Assembly: GCA_024509875.1 (NCBI GenBank)
Contig: JAMPIV010014125.1
Location: 124,001 to 188,000 of the forward strand
Length of the DNA stretch: 64,000 nucleotides
Source of the DNA: Oreohelix idahoensis
Lineage: Eukaryota; Mollusca; Gastropoda; Stylommatophora; Oreohelicidae
Reading direction: 5' to 3'
Positions 1 through 10,012 of the stretch are shown in pieces. The position numbers were made by a program, and so were the translations under genes. Under the pieces are notes generated by a model that worked only from the letters and a program-made list of their open reading frames with translations, did not search any database and was not told the origin of the DNA. Every line of letters begins with the position of its first letter. Position 1 is the first letter of the stretch.

Positions 1-17
1 ACAAATTTGACATTCTT

Positions 18-1730
18 ATGGCAGTACAGGAGGAAATGACACCAGATGAACTTGCCAATAACATCAGAGATGTTTATATTACAAATGCACAGAGGTTAAT
101 TCCTAAAAGAAGTATAAAGAGACGAGAATACATCTCAGACGAAAAACTGAAGTTGGTGGTAGAGAGAAGAAAAATGAAGTCCAAAAAAGATACAGAGAAT
201 CAGGAGTTGTACAAGGAATACACAAAGCAGATTAAAAAACGAGTTAGACAAGACAAACAACAATACATAAACGACACCTGCAGGAAAATAGAGGATATGC
301 GCGAACAGGGATTGAGTAAGAATATGTTTTCTGAAGTAAGAACATTGAAGAACAGCAACTTTAAATCATCACCTCGAGCAATAAACGACAAGAAAGGCGA
401 CACTCTAACAGAACGTAAAGATATTCTGAACAGATGGAAGGAGTACTGTCAAGAAATGTATACGGAAATAAACAAAGCGGCAGATAACAACGTCATGAAT
501 GAAGCGGAACGTGAACCAGAACCTACCATAGAGGAAGTCCGGAACGCAATCAAACACTTAAAAAGTGGAAAATCTCCTGGTTGTGATGAAATAACAGCTG
601 AAATGATACAGGCAGGAGGAGAAGGCAGCGCTCGTATATACCATGCATTATGCTGCAAGATCTGGCAAAGCGGAATTTGGCCCAAGGAATGGAAAAGATC
701 AATTTACATACCCTTGCCAAAAAAGGGCAACCTGAAACTGCACAAACTACAGAACTATAGCTCTTATAAGCCATGCCAGCAAAATACTATTACAAATCAT
801 AATGAAAAGGATGCAACAAAAGCTAGAAACAGAAATAAACGAAGTACAGGCGGGTTTTCGACCAGGTAGAGGCACTAGAGATCATATATTCAACATGAGG
901 ATCATCATAGAAAAGTGTAGAGAATTCAACGTTGACCTACATACTTGTTTCATTGATTACACCAAAGCTTTCGATTGTGTACAACATCAGCAGTTATGGG
1001 CTATTATGAAAAATATGGGATTTCCAAACCACCTTATACAACTCATCGCACTGCTGTACCAAGAACAACAGGCAGCCGTAAGAGTAGAGGGGGAAACATC
1101 AGAATGGTTTGAAGTACAGAAAGGAGTAAGACAAGGCTGTACCCTTTCCCCTTACCTGTTTAACATTTATGCCGAGAATATCATGAGAAACGTAAGAGAT
1201 GACCAAGAACACACAGAGTTTGACTCATTTAACATCGGCGGGTACCAGATCCCGGAAATCAGATATGCTGACGACACAGTCCTCCTATCGACCAACCCAG
1301 AAGGACTTGAATAATTAATTATGTCCACCAAAAAACACAGCGAGGCCCAGAATCTATACCTAAACACCAAGAAGACCAAAGTATTGACAACAGACAAAGT
1401 AAAGACCAAACCAGAAATTGAAATTGATAACGAAGAACTGGAAAGTGTTAATGAATTCGAATACTTAGGATCAATCATCAACAGCTCTGGCGACTGTGCA
1501 GTAGAAATTAAAAGAAGACTTGCAATTGCTTCACATAAACTAATACAGATGAAAAATCTATGGCAAGGCACAAGCAAAGAAACAAAGTTACAACTGATCA
1601 GAGCATGTATATTCCCAGTAGCAACATAGGGCTGCGAGACTTGGACACTCAATAAAACAGTTGCAAAAAAGATTACGCAGACATAGCAAGGTCGCCCTCA
1701 AGAAATTGCTGGGTCAGATTTGGAACATTC
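18..1730 (+). pseudogene. LINE C: broken non-LTR reverse transcriptase
   Basis: This is the reverse transcriptase part of a non-LTR retrotransposon, which would copy its own RNA at a nicked chromosomal site. The left edge of the window cuts off any endonuclease domain. Frame 18-869 holds the linker and the start of RT (GKSPGCDEITAEMIQAGG near 567-620). A frameshift near 770 moves reading to the frame of 802-1314, which has the FIDYTKAFDC motif, GVRQGC and the catalytic YADD at 1264-1275. A stop at 1312-1314 is followed in the same frame by 1321-1629 (FEYLGSII), then another stop. Homology to the usual C-terminal region fades near 1730, so the 3' end is missing. At least one frameshift and two stops make it inactive. 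The family (I-, CR1- or RTE-like) cannot be settled by eye. Confidence 0.85.
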
Positions 1731-1749
1731 TAGTGGGGCTCCATGTACT

Positions 1750-2095
1750 TCGGGTCGGAGTGGCTAAGAGGTATGGCGTCCGCCTCGAGTTCTAGAGGTA
1801 CCGGGTTCGATTCCCAGTTGAGGGAATATAATTTATGGTCATTTTTTTTTCAGAACCAGTGGTCCTAGTGATGTCGTACTCCCCCCCCCCTTTCCTCCCC
1901 CCTCCCCCCTTCCCCCCGGATCTACTGGGTAGTGACATCGGATGCCTGGCCTTCTCAGATAAGGGCGAAAAAATAGGAGGTCTCGTGTGCAAGTTGCGCA
2001 CGTCAAAAATCCCACGGAAGATGGAAGTCGTAAAGAGCAGGCCTTTCAGGCCGCTGCCCTGGCAAAATTTAAAAATTAGAAACCTACACAATTAA
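1750..2095 (+). mobile_element. tRNA-headed SINE (SINE-1), with pol III boxes
   Basis: The head looks like a tRNA: box A TGGCTAAGAGG at 1761-1771 and box B GGTTCGATTCC at 1804-1814, spaced as in a tRNA with a long variable arm (Ser/Leu type). It is not a tRNA gene, because a non-tRNA body of about 180 bp follows. That body recurs in inverted orientation at 55620-55850 and 59270-59500, which establishes a dispersed family. A pyrimidine tract (1881-1918) lies between head and body. The tail ends in AATTAATCAATCAATTA, where the 3' end of LINE A also begins on the other strand. The exact 3' limit is therefore uncertain. Confidence 0.75.
1881..1918 (+). repeat. C-rich low-complexity tract inside SINE-1
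   Basis: Almost pure C with a few T, from 1881 to 1918, between the tRNA-like head and the SINE body. The other two body copies in the window lack it at this position, so it looks like a local expansion. Confidence 0.8.
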
Positions 2096-2326
2096 TCAAT
2101 CAATTAATACCCTTTAGCTCCCCAAGGAGCATAGGCCTTCAACAAACACATGCCAAGTCCTCCTGTCCCGTGCCATCCGCTCAAGTTCTTTCCATGTTTT
2201 CCTCATCCTTTTCACCTCTGTATCCAGTTCTCTTCTCCGTGTGTTTTTTTGGTCTACCTCTGCCTCTCTTTCCTTGTGGACTCCAGAACTAGGACTGCCT
2301 TGTAATGCTATCAACAGTATTCCTCA
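2096..2326 (-). pseudogene. LINE A, 3' end (C-terminus of RT protein), split by element I
   Basis: Read on the minus strand, 2314-2114 encodes the conserved tail that follows RT in many non-LTR elements (TRRRELDTEVKRMRKTWKEL, then stop). The 3' tail is ATTAATCAATCAATTAATAC at the low-coordinate end. Sequence stops at the CTCA duplication bordering LTR element I, and the same LINE resumes at 16954. The pre-insertion arrangement is seen in the related copy at 58345-58640, which runs through the same point without interruption. Confidence 0.85.
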
Positions 2327-3372
2327 TGTAGCCGCGTATACCGTGAGTTCTTCAGATACAGACTATATTAACATATAAAATTAATTCTTATAAGAAACCG
2401 AAGATTAGGAAAGACTATGACACGCATTTTTAAAATCGGGGTTAAGCGTGGCTTCAAGTGTCACAGAGGCTCATGGGAACTCCCGGTCCAATCAGGAGCC
2501 CAGCATGTTTTACCGGCAGGAATGTAGGACAGACGCGATTCAGTCGGGACCAAGAAACCAAAGTTAGCAGACGTTAGTCTAGCGCCGGGAAGTTTTGTTG
2601 AAAAGATCATTCTAGGATGTTTTGTGATAATGTGTTTTCAGAATACTTGTAAGTATTGAACAGTACAAAATACATTTCCCTTGGTTCATAGTGCACACAG
2701 CTATGACCACAGCAGATTTAGGTTCAAAGATTTTATGAGATTATGAAACCTAGTTTCATGCTGAGGAAAAATGCAAAATGAAGTGGAGAACATTAAACAT
2801 TATGGACTCCTACATGATTCAAAAGGAAAGCTCTTGCACAAAGAATTATACTGAAGAGCCTGCAGTATATTGGCAAGGACAAAATCTAAATGCACAACTT
2901 AAGTAAACAGTAAAAACAAGGTGATAGCCATATGAGATAATGCAGATTTTTAGAAAAGGTGCAAAGGGAATTTTGCACTCATGAAATGGTACCAAATGTT
3001 TACTACTAATTGTTAACTGATGTACATATGCCTGTATCAAAGAATTTGTGTTATTTGATCAAGTTCAGTTGTACAAGAACAGACTATTAAAAGCTATTTC
3101 AGTCAAAACCCTATGCTGTTCAAGAATCATATCTTTGCAGTTGGCCATCAGATGAATGAATCATTCTATCATAGGTTAATAGCTACAAGTATACCATAAA
3201 CAAACAACTGCTCTAAAACATAAACGAAACAACTTAGAGGATATATCCCCGAACCTGGGAAAACAACCTGTAAGACTGTAGAGAGCAATCCCCAACTCTA
3301 GCGGACCAGCTAGTCTCTAAACCTAACACTCTCGACATAAACAGCAACCCCCAACTGCCCCACCCGGCCACA
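2327..3372 (+). repeat. 5' LTR of element I
   Basis: Uninterrupted 1046-bp LTR, starting TGTAGCCGCG after the CTCA duplication. It matches 13799-13835, 14147-14213 and 16013-16953 of the 3' LTR with a small number of substitutions. It is expected to supply the promoter and polyadenylation signal. I could not pick a TATA box with confidence. Confidence 0.93.
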
Positions 3373-3385
3373 CATACATCTTATT

Positions 3386-3403
3386 TGGTGCCCATGCCAG
3401 TCC
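3386..3403 (+). other. Candidate primer-binding site of element I
   Basis: TGGTGCCCATGCC begins with the TGG expected opposite a tRNA 3' CCA. It lies 13 nt after the LTR end, farther than the usual 0-8 nt, so the assignment is tentative and the primer tRNA is not identified. Confidence 0.4.
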
Positions 3404-3433
3404 TTTATAAAAGAGCAGAAGCATTAACGAAGA

Positions 3434-4338
3434 ATGGACCAACTAATGGAAAATTTCCAGCAACTAGGGGTAGAACAGCAGCAGCAGGAAAACCGATCCG
3501 CTCAAGCACAACCACTGCAGCCCCAGGACAAACACAATATGGAAGGACCAACAATGATAGCGCTACAGCGAATTACTGAAACCCTACAGAAAAATGACAA
3601 CTACGCGAAATTTACTCAAGTCAGATCCATTGTTCAGCCGTTCGATGGAGACAAGAAAAAATTTAGAAGATGGTTGTCCGACATGGAAAAATTTGCGTCA
3701 ATAGCAGGGGCAGTAACTGATGATGAGAAAAAGAAAATCGCTCTGTTAAGCTCCGAATCATTAGTGACTGACTTTTTAAGAAGGAGGTTTCAGCAGTACC
3801 CCACAGAGACCTACGTGTCCTTTACAAAAGAACTAACCCAGAGATATGGAGAAATTATAGACAAAATGCACGCTTGGTCAGTCCTTAGACGAATGAAACA
3901 GGAAGGGGATGAATCAGTACAATCCAAGCAGCAATACAAGAAGAAAATCTTCGCCGAAGGTTCCAACAAAGAGTAGGTAGGGAACCCCGACCAGACCATA
4001 GGGACTATACTGAGCATGAGCCTATGGAAGTTGACCATGCCAGGAGGCAATGGACTCGCCCACGACAACAAGATGATAGCCCCCGCAACTATAGACCCCC
4101 CACACAGAGGCAAAATGACGTTAATAATGTCAATCCAAACGGATGCTTCACATGCGATAGGTTCGGACATGGTTACAAGTCCTGCAGAGCAAATTACAAT
4201 AATGCACCATTCAGAAGAGAAGGACGTTACCAACCACAACAACCCGCACCACCCCCACATAATTACACCAGAAATCAGTATACCAGAGGCACACCTCAAA
4301 CCCTCATACGTCAGGGAAACGGACGTGCCACTCACTAA
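3434..4338 (+). pseudogene. gag: gag of element I (capsid and zinc knuckle)
   Basis: Structural polyprotein that packages the element RNA in virus-like particles. The first ATG after the leader is at 3434. A Gln-rich N-terminus is followed by a capsid-like region (VQPFDGDKKKFRRWLSDMEK near residues 65-85). Reading shifts by one base near 3940, in an AAGAAGAAAA stretch, from the frame ending at 3976 to the frame ending at 4338. The second part holds a CCHC zinc knuckle with the spacing C-x2-C-x4-H-x4-C (CFTCDRFGHGYKSC, about 4144-4185) and a basic Pro/Gln-rich tail. The shift near 3940 has no canonical slippery heptamer, so I treat it as a mutation or sequence error. The stop at 4336-4338 lies inside the predicted frameshift stem. 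Confidence 0.85.
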
Positions 4339-4357
4339 ACAGGACCGTTAGTGAGGG
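4314..4357 (+). promoter_or_regulatory. Predicted -1 ribosomal frameshift signal, gag to pol of element I
   Basis: The heptamer GGGAAAC at 4314-4320 fits X-XXY-YYZ in gag phase (G GGA AAC). A slip of -1 enters exactly the pol frame, which is open from 4263 onward. Seven bases later a stem can form: CC at 4328-4329 and CTCACTAA at 4331-4338 pair with TTAGTGAG at 4348-4355 and GG at 4356-4357, with one bulged A and a 9-nt loop. The gag stop is in this stem. The signal is read directly from the sequence; its activity is inferred. Confidence 0.7.
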
Positions 4358-7300
4358 TGACTATCATAGAAAATGGTCTAAAACAAAAGAAACAACACAG
4401 AATAGAAATTGTCAAGTGAGCCCATCCAGAAAAATACATTATGAAGAAATGCTGAATGATGGAACCAAAATACATCCGGACCCCAGTTCCTGCATCATGT
4501 CTATACAGGGCCAGCAGTATAGAGCACTGGTAGATACAGGAGCATCCATTAGTCTTATTAGGTTCCAGCTGTTCAAGAAGATCCAACATTTAGTACGATT
4601 TCAACCGTCCAAAACACACCTAGCTTCAGTCACGGGACAAAGACTAAATTCAGTTGGGACAGCATGGGTAAAATTTTCTTTAGGTGAAACAAATTTTGAA
4701 CACCCATTTGTCATTACAAAAAGCATGTCTAGAAACCTTATCCTAGGGAGGGATTTCTTTAACAAACACAAAGTTCGTATATACTATGACTTCCAGAAAA
4801 TCAAAGTCAACAATAATTACATCGATCTCCAGGACGATATCCACATTGCGTCCTTGGTAAGACTTACAGCTCCCATAACGGTGGTTCCAAACTCCCTAAT
4901 CATAGCAAAAGGCAGAGTAAAAAATTCTGAGTACATAACACCAGGGCAATCAATCCAAATACAGCCCCTAGCAGAGGAAAGCATTATTGATGACCCATTG
5001 TTGCAAATTACAGAGGGAATCGCTGAAGTCTCGAAGTCCAGAGATTTCCCCATCATGATATTGAATATGTCAGGAAAAACTACCACTATAAATAGAGGCA
5101 CAATTGTAGCACAAGTGGATACGTCAACGTTAAGACAGACTAAAACCAATAGCGACCGTTCACAAATTGTCTCAACCACTCCCACTGGACATAGTGCACG
5201 AAATCGCAGTAAACATAACCATGGTACACGAAAAGTAAACAGTCATAAGTCCTATGCAGAAAAAGACAGAAATACCAGTCACAGTTATGTTACACCACAG
5301 CATACCCTACCCAGAAGGCAGAAACAAACCAGTCCATGTATAAGAAGGAAAGAAATAATGCAGCCACGGTATGAGAATGACTATAATCACTCATTTTTGC
5401 GCCCCAACACACCAAGAGAAAAGATGAAGTGCTGTATATCAGAAAGAAACAGAGAAACAGAAATTGTCTTGCCAGGAGGATATCCGAAGCAACAAGACAG
5501 AGATACATGCCCCATGGAGTATCAATATAACTCAAAAACAGGTGGATATGATAAAGTCCCAAAACCAATTGAATGTTCCGAAGAAAAGGAAGAATTCTTA
5601 TACGACTCCACCACAGGAGGACACTATAGCAGCAAAGTTGGAAACAGAAAGAATGAAAAATTTTCGCCCAGGGAAAAAAGACAGCCCTATAGCACAAACG
5701 GAAGAAATACAGTAACGTACGCGGATAAGCGCAGTAACGGCAGAAATAATCAGAAACAATGGCACAATAACGACTACCCCAGAAATAATACAAGAAACGT
5801 ATATACAGTAAATGCAGTGACAAATGGAAATGCACACATTACATGGCAGAGGAGACAATACCAAGCACAACCCAGCGAACGGCAAAGAAATATACAAAAG
5901 AAGGTCACATACCAGGAGCAGAGATTTTCACAAAATGCAAGAAAAATGCCCCAATACTATGGGAAGGAAACTGGGGCATCAAGACAGACCAGAAATATCG
6001 TGGCAGATCATAAATACAGAGAGAGAATAGCTAAGTTACTTGCAACCCTGAACGCCACAGAAGATAATGAGCCACGCTTGAAAACGTTTGTAGAAAAGCA
6101 CCAGGATGTATTCGCACTCAATGACATGGAATTAGGCAGAACTAACACTGTCACAATGGACATTCAAACAACCACAGAGGAGCCAATACATATGAAACCC
6201 TATCATACGCCCTTGAAAAACAGAGAACTCGTGGAAAGGTCTATAAACGAAATGCTACAGGCGGGAATCATCGAAAGATCCAGATCCCAATGGGCCCCCC
6301 CCCCCCCATCGTTATCGTAACAAAGAAAGATGGTTCCAGTCGCTTTTGCTGCGATTACCGAGCCCTGAACAAAATCACGAAAGTTATTTCCTACCCCCTG
6401 CCCAGAATAGATGATCTACTTGCGACGTTAGGAAAGTCTACATACTTTACCACACTTGATGCAAGGTCAGGCTTTTGGTGCATCCCCATGACACCTGAAG
6501 CAAAACAGAAATCCACATTCTGTTCACACATCGGGAGCTTTTGTTGGAATGTCATGCCATTTGGTCTAAAAGGATCGACAGCAACATATATGTCACTCAT
6601 GGACGAAGTGTTAAAAGGTTTACAACCATTCGCCCTGGCATACATAGACGATATCCTGATACATACCGCAGGCACGATGGAAGACCACCTCCGCAAGGTT
6701 GAAACAGTTTTTGATAGACTCAGACATCACCAAATAAAGTTAAAACTGTCCAAGTGTGAATTTCTAAAGACAGAAACCAAATATTTAGGCTTTGTTATCA
6801 ATAGAGATGGCATCAGACCTGATGAAGATAAAGTCAAAGCCATAAGAGAAATGCCTAGCCCCAAGACGGTCAGACAAACACGCTCCTTTATCGGTTCCGT
6901 GGGATACTATAGGCGCCATATCATACATTTCTCACAAGCAGCTGAGCCATTAATAGCTCTTACCCGCAAGTATGCACGATTTAGATGGACAGAGGAATGT
7001 CAGAAATCGTTTGAATATCTAAAAAATGCCCTAACCGCCATTCCGCTTCTTGGATATCCAGACATTTCTCAGCCCATGATACTATACACCGATGCCTCGA
7101 ATAACGCAATTGGTGCGTGTTTGGTACAACCAGTACTAGAAGATGAAACACCCATACTACCAGACATCCCCAATGTGAAACCCATTGCATTCTTATCACA
7201 CGCATTGTCAAAGTCACAGAAACGGTGGACCACCATTGAGAAAGAAGCATACGCCATTCACTATGCAGTACAGAAATTAGACTATGTTAGAGGGACGAAA

Positions 7301-8839
7301 CTCACTATCAGAACTGATCATCAGCCTTTAGTTAACTGGCTCACCAAAACACAGGAACAGCCTAAGAAGTTACAGACATGGTCAATGAATTTACAGTCCT
7401 ATGACACCACCATCGAACATATCCCTGGCAGATTAAACATCTGTGCAGATCTCCTATCCAGAATCAAATATGATGATGAAACCGAAGTGAAAACAAATAG
7501 AGTCAAAAATGATGGCACATCCTCAGAGATTGACGATAATGCTAAAGAAATTAACATAATTACTTCATCAGCTCGAAGAAGTACTTCAGATTCCGCCACT
7601 CAAGTAGAAGAAGAAAGTCAAGATATGTTTGACATGAGAGTAGAACAAGCAAAAGATGCAGAAATTGTCAAGCTGCTCACACACGTAAAGGAAAACCCAA
7701 CAAAAACTAAAGATTTTACAGTACACCCAACGGATGGAGCTCTATACTATATTGATCATAAACAAGAAGGGACACTAAGAAAAGTCATTCCAGCACATCT
7801 AGTCCCAGAAGTATTGCTACAGTTTCATGATAACAACAGGCACATGGGAAGAGATAAAACAATTGATGTTATAAAGAAAAGGTATTATTGGCAAACCTTG
7901 TACAAAGACATTACAGAGTACGTGGCCACCTGCAAAACATGTAAATTGCGGAACATGAAGCCACATTTAATTCCCCTTCAAGAAATGCAACCTTCCCATT
8001 ATCCCATGCAAAAAGTAAGCATTGACATATCAGGTCCTTACCCACTCACCCAATCAGGCAACAAATACCTCCTGCACATAGTTGACCAATACTCTGTTTG
8101 GAGAGAAAGTTACCCACTCAGTGATGCCACATCGCAGTCCATCACGCAAATTTTTTTACAAGAATTCATTCCCAGGCATGGCTGTCCAAAACGAATCATT
8201 TCGGACAACGGTAAACAGTTTATCGGTAACCCATTTAAAGCCACCTTACACCAGCTGAATATTGAGCATACTACAACCACTTATTATTGCCCAAATGCAA
8301 ATGGCAGAAATGAACGCATGCACGCCACCCTACATGATATTATTAGCAAATATATCAAAGGGAATAATCAATACTGGGACCTATACATTAACCAAGCTCT
8401 TGAAGCCATCCGAGTAAATGTGAATGATACCACAGGGATGTCACCATTTTACATGCTGTACGGAAGGGAGCCAAACTTTCCTTTAGATAACCTCCTTCGT
8501 CCACAGCGAAAATATATGGGAGAAGACCCCATAGAAATAATTCTTAAAGAAAAACAAAAAGCTCACCAGATTGCACACCGTAATACGCAGAAGGCATTTC
8601 ACAAAAAGCAGAAACAACATGATAAATCAGCCAAGCTACCAACGTTCAAAATAGGAGACAGAGTATACTACAAGAAACATGTCCGCAGCTCAAAATTCGA
8701 CGACCGATGGTTAGATGGATACAAAATTACAGAGCAAACGACGCCTGTAAACTTCATTATCTGGAATGAAGAGAAAAACCACAGAACAAAAGCTCATGCA
8801 AACTCAGGATCGATAATCACAGACCCATTACACCTCTGA
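4314..8839 (+). pseudogene. pol: pol of element I: PR-RT-RNase H-INT
   Basis: Enzymatic polyprotein, in the -1 frame relative to gag; the first ATG in frame is 4416, but frameshift entry is more likely. Aspartic protease: VDTGAS with the catalytic Asp at 4533, and LILGRDFF downstream. A long charged Gln/Asn/Arg-rich linker (about 5150-6000) follows. RT begins near 6070, with CCDYRALNK and the active site YIDD at 6641-6652. RNase H shows YTDASNNAIGA near 7085. Integrase has the HHCC finger (HMGRDK ... CKTCKL) and D-D-E at codons 8024, 8204 and 8312, with 35 residues between the second Asp and Glu. At a 13-C run (6295-6307) the frame changes, breaking RT in its N-terminal part. No other stop interrupts either half. 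Homopolymer miscall is a live alternative to inactivation. Confidence 0.92.
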
Positions 8840-10012
8840 CTACAACTACCAGACCAGTCAGAAAAGCCACCCTACATTATAATCCATCCAGTACAGAGTC
8901 GACAGACTTATCAGAGTCAGAGACGACAGACTCTGAATGCTACCAGTATGACCACGTACCCAGACCACCCACCGATGCAATACATCGAGCAAGACAACAA
9001 CGAGACTCGTCCGAAAGCGAAGAAGATATCCCGCAGGCAGAATTGCGTAATCGACTCCAAGACAGAGACCTGCGTATTAGAAATGAAGAAATAATGCCTC
9101 AAACGTCAAGAGATGACAATACCAAGTCAACGTTTATCCACACTCAAACTTACTCTCGCAGTGACCATTCGTCAGTCGATACGTACCACACTCCAAGTTC
9201 AGGCAGCTCCAATTGGAATACTAGTGAAGAACAACCACTGCTATACCAAAAGAACAAGGTTGGTCGTTACGAACAATCAGATCCTGAAGAAACCATCCCC
9301 AAACAGTTTGTGGAACCATATACCACAAATCCTTATGAAGACGAAACGCAACAAGAAATGAGAAACTACAGTGTCAACCCCAGTGCAGCTTTGTCAGACC
9401 CCAACGAACAAAATGACAGAGAAATGGTGGAAATATACGAACAAGAAACAGACATTGATTTACCAGACACAGCCAGTTCTATTGAAATCAGTGATGCGGA
9501 TAGCACATTATTTATACCAGTCAGCTCCAGTGTCAAACGCGCCTATAAAACAGAATCGGATGACTCACTCCCTATCAACAAGATTCCTCGTATACAGCAC
9601 AGCTATATCAGACGAAAGATTTTGAAGAAACGTAGGAATGTTCCAAAACCAAGCCGAGAAGTATTAGCCTCAGCTCAACTTGTCAAAAACAACAGTGTGC
9701 AAATTAAAAGACGTTAACGTACCGCAAAACCAGGTCAGACGAAAAGTCAAGGCGAAACATATACCTGCCTCAAAACTAACAGATGTTCCAGCCATGCAAA
9801 CCCCAACCACAGTGAAACCATCACCGCAATCAAAAGATGTTAAGCCATCACTGCATTCGTCAATGTCCTCAGAGCCCCAACAATCAGCAAATGCAGTGTC
9901 GCCTACCACACCCATCACCACTGCTACTCAGTATGATCCTCGCCTAAGCAGTCGGGAAATTGCAATGCTCGAGGCGATGGAAAAATTCAAAGACCTCGCA
10001 AGGCTTTTCTAA
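8770..10012 (+). CDS. Element I extra 3' reading frame, unknown product
   Basis: An open frame begins after a TGA at 8767-8769, overlaps the last 70 nt of pol in the -1 frame, and runs to a stop at 9715-9717. A one-base shift near 9700 continues it to 10012. There is no ATG until 9094, so it may be made as a pol extension, although I see no canonical slippery heptamer in the overlap. The predicted protein is hydrophilic and rich in Ser, Thr, Glu and Asp, with a basic patch (RRKILKKRRN) and a Pro/Thr/Ser-rich C-terminus. It shows no signal peptide, transmembrane segment or Cys pattern of an envelope protein, although this is the position where env lies in errantivirus-like elements. I do not recognise it. 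Confidence 0.5.

Noticed and set aside
1751..1825. tRNA gene (Ser or Leu type)
   Set aside because: The internal boxes are good, but the sequence continues into a body that recurs elsewhere, so it is the head of a SINE.
3811..4335. 174-residue minus-strand frame
   Set aside because: Antisense of gag of element I; the sense strand has a zinc knuckle and a frameshift signal.
5290..5835. 181-residue hydrophobic frame on the minus strand
   Set aside because: It is the complement of the charged linker in pol of element I; long Tyr/Phe/Leu/Cys runs arise from the A-rich sense strand.
8771..8779. Second programmed frameshift site (GAAAAAC) between pol and the extra frame of element I
   Set aside because: The phase is right, but the heptamer does not fit X-XXY-YYZ because the first base differs, and I saw no clear stem after it.
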